Source of the DNA: Phialophora verrucosa
Lineage: Eukaryota > Ascomycota > Eurotiomycetes > Chaetothyriales > Herpotrichiellaceae
Assembly (NCBI GenBank): GCA_002099365.1
Contig: MSED01000001.1
Coordinates: 3,596,001 to 3,660,000, forward strand
Length of the DNA: 64,000 nt
Direction: 5' to 3'
Position numbers and translations under genes: made by a program. Positions within the stretch are counted from its first letter, which is position 1. Each line of letters begins with the position of its first letter. Positions 23,302 through 33,407 of this stretch are shown piece after piece. Under the pieces are notes generated by a model, which was not told the DNA's origin, made no database searches, and saw nothing but the letters and a program-made list of their open reading frames with translations.

Positions 23302-23929
23302 CCTCGTAGTCTTGACAACGAGAGATAGGGCGAGAAGCCGAAGAAACAATCGATAGAGACGTAGCCGAAGTTTACATAAGGAAAATTCTAGCCTTTAAGA
23401 GGGCTCGGAGGGCTGGAGACCAGATCCTACGGCGGCGCCGCCTTATTCATCGATCCGATCTTCATGCGTCAAATTATATCGGCTGAAGGTTGCTGATCGA
23501 AACCGCCCAAAAACACATGCTCTCATTGGCGGAGAAGACGGATCCGGCCCCCCGAGCCGAGTAAACTGAATCTACTCGTGAACGGTTTACTCTCCGACCG
23601 GGTAGGATACTTCGAAAAGCATCGTGAAGGCCTTTTACCAAGACGATCGATGTGGAAATGGGCGAGAGGCTGCGGGCATTGGGATTGGCGCGATGATGCT
23701 TAGTAAACTGCTTAGTGATGGACAAGGCCAGCCTGGCAAATCAGCTCACGGATTGCGGGCAACAGCCGGGAAAGGATTGACGAGGGCCTTGCGAACTCTC
23801 ACGTGATATTAGCGCACCTCGGTCTATGCGTCGCCGGAACGGAATCGACTGCTTTGACAATTTTTGGTTCGGTTGAAGCTTGTTGAATGTCGCGGCATTA
23901 TACGTGTTGCCCGACACGACACGCTGAGT
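23302..23929. other. Divergent promoter region of the ArAE transporter and mL38 genes
   Basis: The two genes read away from this 628-bp interval. No ORF of coding character. Confidence 0.55.
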
Positions 23930-25240
23930 ATGGCTCCCTCTAGGGCACCCAGTGCACTAGTGTTGCATTCTCTGAGATCTCTCAACCTAGAGACAAGTTC
24001 CTCGCGAATCGCGTTACGGGCCTTCTCAACTACCAGCACGACATGGCAGGAAGTCCAGGTTCAAAAATCCTCTTATTACCACAATCCCGACCCGGCTACT
24101 GTGCATGTTCCTCGACTTGAGCGCAAGCTTATAAGAGATGGCAAATTCCCTATAGGGTCACGAAGACGACGCGCTGCACTCGCTCACTCACCAGGCGTCC
24201 CTTTTGATGAATTGCCATACCAATGCTTCCAGGAAGCCCGAAAGATCCTGATCGCCGACAGAGCGGAGAAGCTCAAGAAGATTGAGACGGAAAGAGCTCG
24301 CATTGCTCGGCTGCAAGAGGTCGATCCAAGCACCTTCCCGGGTGGAGACATGTACAAACAACGGCGGTTGAGGAGCATGACCCAGGAGCTGGAGAAGCTC
24401 AAGATTCTGGCGGATATCAACGACCCCAACGTCAAAAGGAGGTTTGAGGATGGCGAAGGTGCGCAAAAGATCTTTACTCCTACACTCCACGTACGCAGCC
24501 GCTGACAGCCCCTAGGTGACTTGAACAAACCCATCTACCGATATTTGGCGGACCGGAAATGGCGCGAGTATCCTCGGAAGGTGCTTGTTCAGCGAATCAC
24601 ACAGATGAAGGTGGTGCCCGATGTGATTCCGAACGTGGATCCTATCCTCGACGTGAAAATTGTGTTTGGCAATAGAGTGGTCCAACCTGGCGAATTTGTC
24701 GACTCCCATATCAGCGAAAACCCTTGTCGCCTGACTCTACAATCCTATGAGCGAGGCGAGAAAATGGTCACCATTGCTGTTGTCGACCCAGATGTCCCCA
24801 ACGTTGAAACAGACGGCTTCGACTTCAGATGTCACTTCCTGGCATCCAACATTGTCATCTCCCCGACCCAACCAATAGTCGACCTCGCAAACCTTTCAAC
24901 AGATTCTCAGGTGCTTCTTCCGTGGATGCCACCCTACGCACAGAAGGGGAGCCCCTACCACCGGCTGTCCATCGTCATTTTACAACAAAAAGACAACATC
25001 CCCATTGACCTTGAGATTGCCAAGAAGAAGATCCAACGGGATGGGTTCACAGTCCGAAGTATGATGAGCCGCCACATGCTGAGTCCGATAAGCGCTTCCC
25101 TGTTCAGGGCCCAGTGGGACGACAATACCGCCGCCGTCATGGAGAGGGCAGGCATCGAAGGAGCAGACGTGGAGCTCAAGAGGAAGAAGGTTGAGCCTCT
25201 GCCGTACCAGCGGCGTGACACCTCGAGGATGAGAGGTTGA
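23930..25240 (+). CDS. MRPL35: Mitochondrial ribosomal protein mL38 (yeast Mrpl35), PEBP-like
   Basis: Two exons, 23930-24458 and 24516-25240 (intron 57 nt), 417 residues. The N-terminus (MAPSRAPSALVLHSLRSLNL ... ALRAFSTTST) is a mitochondrial targeting sequence. The middle has a charged helical stretch (KIETERARIARLQEV). The C-terminal 200 residues form a phosphatidylethanolamine-binding-protein fold with VTIAVVDPDVPNVE and the Y-H-R-L-S-IVILQQ strand, as in mL38 of the large mitoribosomal subunit. Many fungal mL38 proteins keep the PEBP scaffold while losing the ligand-pocket histidines. The gene converges on IMP1, with 134 bp between stop codons. Confidence 0.92.
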
Positions 25241-25374
25241 GATAGCCGAGCTTTGCTCCCACTGTACCATATAAGTGTCAATATGCACAAATCCTTTGCC
25301 TGGGAGTTTATGGCCGTATTCGACGGCCGACAATGCTCAACCGGGTTGGGCGACTTCTGTCCCACCTTTGCCGT

Positions 25375-26053
25375 CTAGCCGTTCGAGGGGATTCTCGTCC
25401 GCCGACATGGCTGGTTGTAGCTGTGGTTGCGCACCGAAGTCCAATTGAACCAGCCATCCCCAACGTACAATGTCTTGCCCTGTATCAACGCCATGGGCAC
25501 TGGACCGTGAAACCGAGAGTCCCTGCTATAGGATAAATTGTCTCCAGCTACCCACACGTGTCCCTCGGGAACTTGTATCATGACCGGCTCTTCGCGGACG
25601 CCATCTGGAGCACCTGCATATAACCCAGGAATGGGGGCATCGCCAATAGTAGGAGACAGACTGGGGTCGCGCACCACATAGTCGCCAGGCATGCCTATGA
25701 CGCGCTTGCACGCCCTCCGGCCCTGAAACATGGGGCTTTGGTACACGATGATATCGCCGACTTGGATGTTCCTGCCGTGCTTGTGTCGTCGCGACAAGAT
25801 GTTGTAGGATCGCTGGCTGGGGATAGTCGGGTACATCGACGGACCTTCAGAAGGCTGGTTCAAATGAGCGCTCATGTCTAGTAATGTATCAGGTCACGCG
25901 CACACCTACCCCGTAGGCGACAAAGTTATGCGCGATCAAAGTCCACAGAGAGAGTGCCGCAACGGAGGTGCCTCCGACCGTGGCCATCGCTCTTACGAAC
26001 GGGTGTGAGGGCACGGCTCGCAGGCGCCTCCATAGACGGTTTGCCGGCGACAT
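25375..26053 (-). CDS. IMP1: Mitochondrial inner membrane peptidase subunit 1
   Basis: Serine-lysine signal peptidase (S26) that trims intermembrane-space sorting signals. Preferred model: exons 25910-26053 and 25375-25854 with a 55-nt intron (donor GTAGGT, acceptor AACCAG), 207 residues. The N-terminal exon supplies the single membrane helix (SVAALSLWTLIAHNFVAYG). Exon 2 has the catalytic serine in EGPSMYPTI (about Ser54), the lysine in RRACKRVIGMPGDYV (about Lys98), and box E GDNLSYSRDSRFHGPVP. The PVPMALIQGK ending and the KRVIG motif fit Imp1 better than Imp2. A rival 28-nt intron (GTGTGC...ACTAG) would also keep the frame and add residues before GPSM, but is shorter than any other intron here. 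Overall identity is secure; the junction is not. Confidence 0.88.
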
Positions 26054-28383
26054 TGTGGCATGAGAGGGAGATGGCTGGGGTCGTCGTTCGTCATTGAGGC
26101 CTCGACATTGTAGAAGTGGTAGACAAAAGCCGGCGCAAACTTCAGGCTCGCTCAGTATTTGCTCTGGTGGAGCTTCCAAGAGCGCAGGGCGCCGTCAGCG
26201 TGTACAGGCACATTCACGTGCCACGCGATATCCGCAGTGGCCTCACGGTTCCTTTATCCTTCCCGATATGGACCTGCACATGAGATTTGAGCTTGAAGGA
26301 ACATCCGAGGCTCTTTTAACGACACGCAAAAGCTGGGCCAAACTGGCCTGGCTGGCTCAGCATGTCTACTTCGTCGAGATATCCATTGCTCTTGTTACCT
26401 GACATCGTGTTACGCACCGGCACTACAGCGGGAGCTGTCCATTACAGATTGCGCGCCTCATGCCCGCCCAGGCGGCATGCCGTCCGCTTAAGCGCCCGGG
26501 CTGGAGTCTCCAGCTTGCATGGCACCTGTCCGTTGCCGACGGCCGTCTAATGCGCGACCAAGTGCACGGTTCGGTTACTGTATACTCGTAGTAGGCTTAG
26601 GTGTCCTGCAAAGACGTGGGTCTATACTGGGTACTCTACCCCAGTAGACTCGCGTGCACAACTGCCCACTCTATTCGCTGGTGCTATTAATCTTAAGCGA
26701 GATGATGGATCAAAGATAGTATTCAACTGATAACCAATGTCACCTTCTTGAAGCGAGGTCTACATCTCGGTGTCCGGTCCTGCTGTGTGGACGCAGTATT
26801 CGATCGTCGCTAAATTTCTCACAGCGCAATGTGCCTCTTATCTTACCTACCATTTATCACGATGGGTTGGCCACTTGGTGACCACTCCCGGGCCTTCAAG
26901 TGACGCACTCCCTCGCTACCACTGGAAGATTGTCGACGAGCTTGCATGTTATCTCTCGGACACTGCGTTTGGAGTCGAAACTGTTCTGACTTCCTGTGAA
27001 TTCTACGCCTTCCGTAAGCGGCAGATGCATCGAAGTTCGAATCAATGCAAGCCGCGGCGCTTGCTCGTACAAGTAGACGGCGACCGCAGCTGGCACGAGA
27101 CTAGATCACCGCTCTTAGCCATTCTTGAACATTCCCCGCGGTGGCGGCCGCTGTTATTCAAGACATGATCCATCGAGATCGGGTAGGGGAGGTCAGGTTT
27201 GGGTGAAAGTCGCCGATGCTTGTTGTAACACCCGCGCGCACACGCCGTGGCGCCCTCGTTTCTCCGCGAACAAGCTTTGAGGAGAAGCTTAGCAATTGCT
27301 TCTGTGGGCTTGAACACAACAGAGTTGCATCCGGCGTGGACGTCAGGAGCGCCAGTGCGCCGGTCAATTTCCAGTGGCGTCCAGGGCGGTGCATTGACTG
27401 GCTGGTGTGGCAGCAGATCGACCTCGAACACGAGCAGGCGAAACGTAAGTTGAACCTGAGCGGGGAAGAACGCCGACCAGAATCACAGAATCTAACGAGC
27501 TCGCTCGTAGGAGTGCAAATGATTAGCAGCGATATCGATACAGCGACACCGATTGACAGTGGACTGACGGTCGGCCGGAGTCAGGAGAAGTCCAAGTACT
27601 TTTGATACAACCGTCCTGCACGACGGGGTCAAATCTGCCCTGTGTCGAGGATCCTTGCCTGTCGCAGACATTGGGCCATTTTCCCGTCGTCAATCTCACC
27701 TTCCCGACTGCGTTACCTCCAACCACCGCTACGAGACACACCTCCGCCACCTCGGTCTGGCGCTCTTGCATGATTTCATCAACGACGATGTGACGATGGT
27801 CACCAACCATTCCCGCCTGCGCACCGCCAATTCCATTGGAACTCTCCCACCCGGGAGGCGAGATGTGTGCAAACCTCCTAGCCCTGTCATTGCTAGCACC
27901 AACCTTGCGAATCGTCTGTCTCAACCGCCATCGCCGTCTGACGTCGCAATCTCGCATTTGACGTGGGACCCTTTCGGTGCCCGTCACCCAACACCGCGTT
28001 ATCTCAATGGAGACGCCCGCCTTCCCACTTATGCCCGGGGTTCGTTCTAGAAACCATCCAGTTATTGGTCCTATCCTATCAGCTATCAGCTGTGGGATAT
28101 CGACTTGGGACGTGGATCATGGCGTAGCGTGGCGTCAACATGGGGTTGATCATTTCAGGGCCTGTCGCCGATGTTATGGCCATCGTCCCAGTCCATGAGC
28201 TAAAGCTGCCCCATACCCATCTTCTAGCCATGCGCTGTCTGTGCGATTCCCTGAACGACACAGGCGAATTCGCCTATAAGAATCAGGTGAGTCCCACCTT
28301 CTCCTCGACCCTCTTTCCCTTGACATTCTTTGCGCAAAAGCTGTCTGGCTGGCTTACCGAACTGCTTCTTCTAGTGAAAGAAT
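26054..28383. other. 2.3 kb stretch without recognisable genes (divergent promoters)
   Basis: Lies between the starts of IMP1 (minus) and the amino acid transporter (plus). Open frames up to about 150 codons occur in several frames, but none shows a domain, and frames overlap on both strands as expected by chance. I see no tRNA cloverleaf, transposase remnant or long repeat. Confidence 0.5.
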
Positions 28384-30309
28384 ATGGCATCTGGTATTGG
28401 ATCTATCTCCGGCCCTGGCGCCGTGGACGACAAGCGTCTACGCGCCGATGGGCTCGACGCGACCACTTACCCAACGCGCGTGCTGGAGAAGCTTCACGAT
28501 CCCAGTATCCCTATCGAGGAATATCTTCACTATGCCAAGATCACTCGCAATGAGGAAGACCGCCTTTACGGCCCCGGCAGCGACTTCACAACTGGCAGCG
28601 GGCCGACGATGACCTTTATCAAAGAAAAGATCCTCCGCAAGCAGGTCGACAACACTCGTCGAGAGTCCGTCACTCGGCCTAGATTGTCCGTCAGCGCTCA
28701 GGGCGAGGGCCAAATGGTCAGGGCTGACGAGACCGACTCGGGCAACGAGAAGACCGGCCATGAGAGAAAATATGAGCCCATGACCATCTCGGATGAGGAA
28801 TGGGTTCAGGCATCACGAGCGGCGAGGACAGCCACCTGGTAAGCAAGCGACAGTCATACATGTGTGTTACCATTGCTGACCCATCTTTTCAGGGGCGCCG
28901 TCTTTTACCTGATCACGACCGATATTCTAGGGCCGTTCTCCACCGGGTATGCCTTCTCCCAGATGGGCCTTGGACCCGGCGTCGCGCTCTTCACCGTCTT
29001 CGGCGCCCTCGCCGGCTACAGCGGCTACCAATTGTGGAAGATGTACCTCCAGCTGGACAGCGACCGCTACCCGATGAAGGGCTACGGCGACATTGCCTTC
29101 CGCGTCTACGGGCCCTGGTTCCGCCACACCTGCAACCTTCTGCAGTCGTTCCAGTTCTTCCTCAACGTCGCCCTGATCGTCCTGAGCAGCGGCCAGTCGA
29201 TCAGCCAGCTGTCCAAGGGCCATCTCTGCTTCATTGTTTGTGTGGTCGTGTGCATGATCGCCGGCTGCATCATCGGACAGATCAGGACATTGCAGCGATT
29301 CGGCTGGCTGGCTTCGTGGGCTGTGTTTCTCAACCTCTTCATCATCTTTGCCACGTGAGTTTTTCCAGTGCTCGCATTGGCGACTGACTGACCCGCGTAT
29401 AGTATGGGCGTAATGGCGCACTCAGATCCCAACTACAAGCTCTACGCGGCGGCTAACCCGGACTTCGACATCAACCACCCAGACCCGATCCAGGTGTCCG
29501 GCGCGGCGCCCCCGGGACTGGACATCGTCGACAACGTCAACGGGCTGATGAACGCGGTCTTCTCCTTCGGCGGCGCGACCCTCTTCGTCGAGCTGATGGC
29601 CGAGATGCGCCGGCCCATGGACTTTTGGAAGGGCCTGCTCTGCGCCGACATCCTCATCTACGCCTGCTACATGGTCTACGGCATCTACTCGTACTGCATG
29701 CAGGGCCAGTACGTGTACAACGTCTCGTACCAGGGCGTGTCGCCCTACGGCTGGCAAACGGCATGCAACATCATCGGGCTGATCACGGGGCTCATCGCCG
29801 CGGTGCTGTACGGCAACATCGGCATCAAAGTCCTGTACAACAACATGGGCCGCGACCTGCTGAACTTCCCGCTCCTCGAGAGCACGACCGGCAAGTGGAT
29901 CTGGGTCGCCTTCGTGCCCATCTACTGGACCCTCGCGTGGGTAGTCACCCAGTCGGTGCCTCAGATCAACACGTGGATCGTGCTCGTGGGCGCGGGCTGC
30001 ATCCTGCAGTTCACTTACACGTTCCCGCCCTTCCTGATGCTCGGCTTCAAGGCCCAGCGCGACGCCATCCTGCCCGGCGAGACCTTCGACCCGGCCACGG
30101 GCGCCCTGCGCCGCCTGGACGGCGGCGTCAAGCGCTGGTGGCGCGGCTTCAAGAAGGAGTTCTGGTGGAATCTGTTCGACCTGGTCTATTACCTGGGCAG
30201 TTGCGTCACCTGCATCCTCGGCCTGTATGCCGGCTTCAGCAGTATGGTCGATGCGTACAAGAATTCCCCCAACTTGAGTGCTTGGAGGTGCGAGAGTCCT
30301 ACCGGCTAA
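28384..30309 (+). CDS. Amino acid/auxin permease-type (Aa_trans) transporter
   Basis: Three exons: 28384-28838, 28893-29354, 29403-30309 (introns 54 and 48 nt), 607 residues. About 150 hydrophilic residues precede the membrane domain, typical of fungal Aa_trans members. The membrane part has about ten hydrophobic helices, starting GAVFYLITTDILGPFSTGYA, with the substrate-path motif GYSGYQLWKMYL and a later ATLFVELMAEMRRPMDFWK that matches the family's conserved 'm.eE...P..f' region. Proton-coupled neutral amino acid transport at the vacuole or plasma membrane is the expected role. Exons 2 and 3 are markedly GC-rich at third positions compared with exon 1, suggesting strong codon bias in the membrane domain. 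Confidence 0.9.
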
Positions 30310-31182
30310 AGTGTGATCGAGGGAGTGTGACCGAGTTATACTGTATGAGAAGGATGAGCTGACCTTCGGGGGCCCGCACGTGTATATCTGTCTGTCTCTC
30401 TCTCTCTCTATGGACGTGTTTGTCATAGGACGTTCGACAGTGCTGTGTCGAGACCGAATCGATGATCCAGTCTACCCCACTCTACTCTACTATATACCAT
30501 CTTACTCACGCCTGCTCCGCCTACAGAGTAGCCATATACCAGAAGAGTTACAGAACGAGACATCAATTCCATTCAGTATATATCATGCGTGATCCTCGGC
30601 GAGTCACGTCCTCCCTCATTATGAACGAGGACTTCGATACGCGCTCACTATCATTGATTGAGCTTGGATCTCATCTCCTTGACGCCCCTGTGCGCGAACC
30701 GTTGCAACATGCCGTAAAGTACTTTTATTTTCACATACGTGCACTTACTCATGCATAGGTACATGAAGAGGAGAGACACAGCAGTCTTGTCGGACAGACA
30801 TGGACTTTGCGCATCGGGTGACTGGTTATTCAATTGTAATACGTATGGTACTGTACACCTCGAACACTTATTGCATCTGATACTTTAGGATATGAAACTG
30901 GAGACAAAAACGATAGAATATGATGGATGATACGGAGTCCTCTACTGCATCCTTACCTTGTACTTACTGCCCTTCTTACGCTGTGCTCTATAATCGCGAA
31001 ATGATATGCCAAACTCTCATAATCTACAGTCTACTCTTACTCACCTTGCATATAGGATCTCCTTTCCCTTCTCTTCCCTTCCCCTCGACAGGACAATTGT
31101 ACCCATCAGATAAACAGACAAATCAACATTTTGATATTTAGAGGCAGGGTCAGAGTCACAGTCAGTCAGCCACCTCGACGGC
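30310..31182. other. Intergenic between convergent genes
   Basis: Joins the 3' ends of the transporter gene and the amidoligase gene. AT-rich with a short CT microsatellite at 30389-30409. No gene seen. Confidence 0.6.
30389..30409. repeat. Short CT-rich microsatellite
   Basis: A run of alternating T and C (CTGTCTGTCTCTCTCTCTCT) in the 3' flank of the transporter gene. Confidence 0.7.
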
Positions 31183-32919
31183 TTAGTCTGTGCGCTGCTG
31201 CTTTCGTTGTCTCTCTTCACCCTCGCCCTCCTCCTCATCGTCTTCCAATTCACGCTTTGTGCCGGCGTTGGAAGGGTTCGTCGACGATGTCGTCGCTGTG
31301 GATGTGGCGGGGGCGACAGGACCTGTTTCTGTTCCGGCGGACTCCTCGGTCTGGTGTTCACGCTCAGCGTCGTACGACGGAATGATCCATTCATCTGTGT
31401 CCCACTCGACGCAGTCGCGCCGAGGCGGCAAGGTGCAGACTGGGCGGCCGTTGCACGGGAATTTGCACTTGCAATGCAGGTTGCCGTCGCACACGGGCAG
31501 ACAGCTGCACGGAGCGTCGCATTCACAGGGGTAATCGCAGGTGCTTCTGCCCTTGTACTTCTCCGTGTTGGCCAGGTCCTTCATCGTCCTGGCCCGGGCC
31601 CACCAATACTTCCTTCGCTCGACGGGCAGCTGGAGGAGATCGAACAGGTCCTCGACAGTTCTTTTCTTGTTACCGTCCTGGAACAGCCATGTGTACTTCT
31701 TGGCCTGTTCTTCGACGTACGGTCGCACTCCGTCGTTCAGGGCCTGGATCTTCTCTCGGATGGAATCCGGCAGAGTTGCTCCCGGAACGGCCGGTTCGTG
31801 CTCCTTTCGTTCGGCAGCTCGCGCAAGAGCAATGACGAAAAAGACCCACTCACAGACGTCCTCCGTGGAGAGAGTGCCGTGGTGTTGTCGAAACTCGACG
31901 GTCCTGGTCAAGTACTCACCTTGGTCCTCACCTAGGGCGTTAGTAAAGTTGACGAACCGTTCTCTTTTCCCACCAGGCTGGCGCGGTGTTTTGTTCAGCA
32001 ACTTGTGCAAAAGGTCACGTTCGTCGGCGTCTATCTCGAAAATCTTGACAAATGCATCCTCGCATGAAAACTCGGGGGCCAGCGCGCAATAGTGCCCGCC
32101 GGCGTTGATCGCCGTTCGGTTGCTTTTGGCATACTTGAACGCTTTCGTTCCCTGGTAGCCTTGTCTTTCGGGATGATGGAGCAGCGTGATGTGGTCTTCG
32201 AAGACCATGCACACGAACGCAAGATGTTGGAGAAACTCTGTAGAAAGATCTTCCTGCTCACCTTCGGCGCCCGGTTGCACACCGACATGGACGTGGACAG
32301 AACCCAACTCCGGGCCTGTCGTGAAAAAGTACGGTCTTTCTGGATCGTAGTCCTTCGGAACGGCATCGAGCTGCTGTTGGAGCTCCTTCAGGCCGTGGGA
32401 CTGGAGACCATCTGCGTCAATCTCAGGCGCTTTTAGTGGTCGTGAGATGAGCTCCAACCCAGTCAATTGCCAGTCATTGAAATTGGTGACTCTGATCTCT
32501 TGTTGGTGTCTGGACCGTTGCAGTAGCTGGTCGGCGTTTGTAGGGACAGGCACTGCGTCCTCAAGCGTTAGCTTCCAATGTAGATATTGATCGGGCACAT
32601 CTTTAGGATCCGAGCTTAGCCTGACTTCAAGAAAAGGCGCGTCTGGTCCTGCATTTGACCTGACAATCTTTGCGGCCTGTCGTAGCCCTACTCGCTCAAG
32701 CTCTGAGCGCTGCTTCTTGTCGGCCGGGTTGTGATGTTGGGCATACCACTGGGGAAGTGGATCGCCGACGCCGCCGGCTTCCACAGGGCAGTTTTCCGGT
32801 CGAAGCCAGTCATAATCCGGTCTTGCTGCGACTTCATCCTGTTTGATGCCGAAAAGATGCTCAATCTCGACGCCAAACGTCAAGTTGCGTGAACTGGGTG
32901 TCTCGCTCGACTCTGACAT
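31183..32919 (-). CDS. Putative amidoligase (glutamine-synthetase-fold) with cysteine-rich tail
   Basis: Single exon, 578 residues from the ATG at 32919; an open frame continues upstream to 33291 but its extra residues look like leader and include no domain. Near the N-terminus LTFGVEIEHLFG is the metal-binding strand typical of the amidoligase family, a COOH-NH2 ligase group related to glutamine synthetase and gamma-glutamylcysteine ligase. GSVHVHVG, RTAINAGGHYCA and TVEFRQHHGTL are the other expected active-site strands. The substrate is unknown. After the ligase comes an extra segment with 11 cysteines in about 45 residues (CDYPCECDAPCSCLPVC and CKCKFPCNGRPVC), then WDTDEWIIP and an acidic-to-basic low-complexity end. 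The cysteine block suggests metal binding and is not part of the ligase fold. Confidence 0.85.
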   Translation of the reverse strand: MSESSETPSSRNLTFGVEIEHLFGIKQDEVAARPDYDWLRPENCPVEAGGVGDPLPQWYAQHHNPADKKQRSELERVGLRQAAKIVRSNAGPDAPFLEVRLSSDPKDVPDQYLHWKLTLEDAVPVPTNADQLLQRSRHQQEIRVTNFNDWQLTGLELISRPLKAPEIDADGLQSHGLKELQQQLDAVPKDYDPERPYFFTTGPELGSVHVHVGVQPGAEGEQEDLSTEFLQHLAFVCMVFEDHITLLHHPERQGYQGTKAFKYAKSNRTAINAGGHYCALAPEFSCEDAFVKIFEIDADERDLLHKLLNKTPRQPGGKRERFVNFTNALGEDQGEYLTRTVEFRQHHGTLSTEDVCEWVFFVIALARAAERKEHEPAVPGATLPDSIREKIQALNDGVRPYVEEQAKKYTWLFQDGNKKRTVEDLFDLLQLPVERRKYWWARARTMKDLANTEKYKGRSTCDYPCECDAPCSCLPVCDGNLHCKCKFPCNGRPVCTLPPRRDCVEWDTDEWIIPSYDAEREHQTEESAGTETGPVAPATSTATTSSTNPSNAGTKRELEDDEEEGEGEERQRKQQRTD

Positions 32920-33407
32920 TGAATAAGAAATTAGTGCACTCGACGATGTATTTGTGGGATAGTTGCGTAATTCTGTAGGTGTGAGTAAACAATTCTGCGG
33001 TGTTGTGTGGCCATCGCTTCGGGAAGGGCAAAAGTCGAGTATAAACCAAGCGAGGACAAACAAAGGAGGAGTGAGCACAGACATCTCAGAGAGAAAGGGA
33101 GTGAAGGTGTCGTTCCCCAAACAATGCATTAGAGTTGCGAGTAGATTGTCTGCAACAAAGATAGAGTGAGAAAATAGATGACCGCTCGAATTGAGAAAAC
33201 CACCCCGACAAAGACACGCCTTCAAACGCTCAAAAGAAGGTGATGAGGTCTCGGCCCGCGGTTTGTGAGGTGTCATAGCGCACAAGGGCATCCGTAAATA
33301 GCTGCAGAAAGGAGTACCGCATGCATGGAGGAATGGAAGTCGTCGGTGGGTGTCGTAGAATCATCATTGACACGGAAGAGCAGCGCAACCCCATTGTCCT
33401 CCTTCGA
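32920..33407. other. Intergenic, amidoligase promoter
   Basis: Between the amidoligase start and the cyclophilin stop, both minus-strand. The first 370 bp continue the amidoligase frame without stops, most likely untranslated leader. Confidence 0.5.

Noticed and set aside
27020..27060. GTTCGAATC sequence resembling a tRNA B box
   Set aside because: No matching acceptor, D-arm or anticodon stem could be drawn from the flanks.
29422..30426. 334-codon minus-strand frame opposite the amino acid transporter
   Set aside because: An antisense shadow of the strongly GC-biased third exon; Val/Asp/His/Gly-rich with no domain.
32920..33291. N-terminal extension of the amidoligase frame
   Set aside because: In frame, but the extra 124 residues resemble translated leader and the ligase domain begins normally right after the ATG at 32919.
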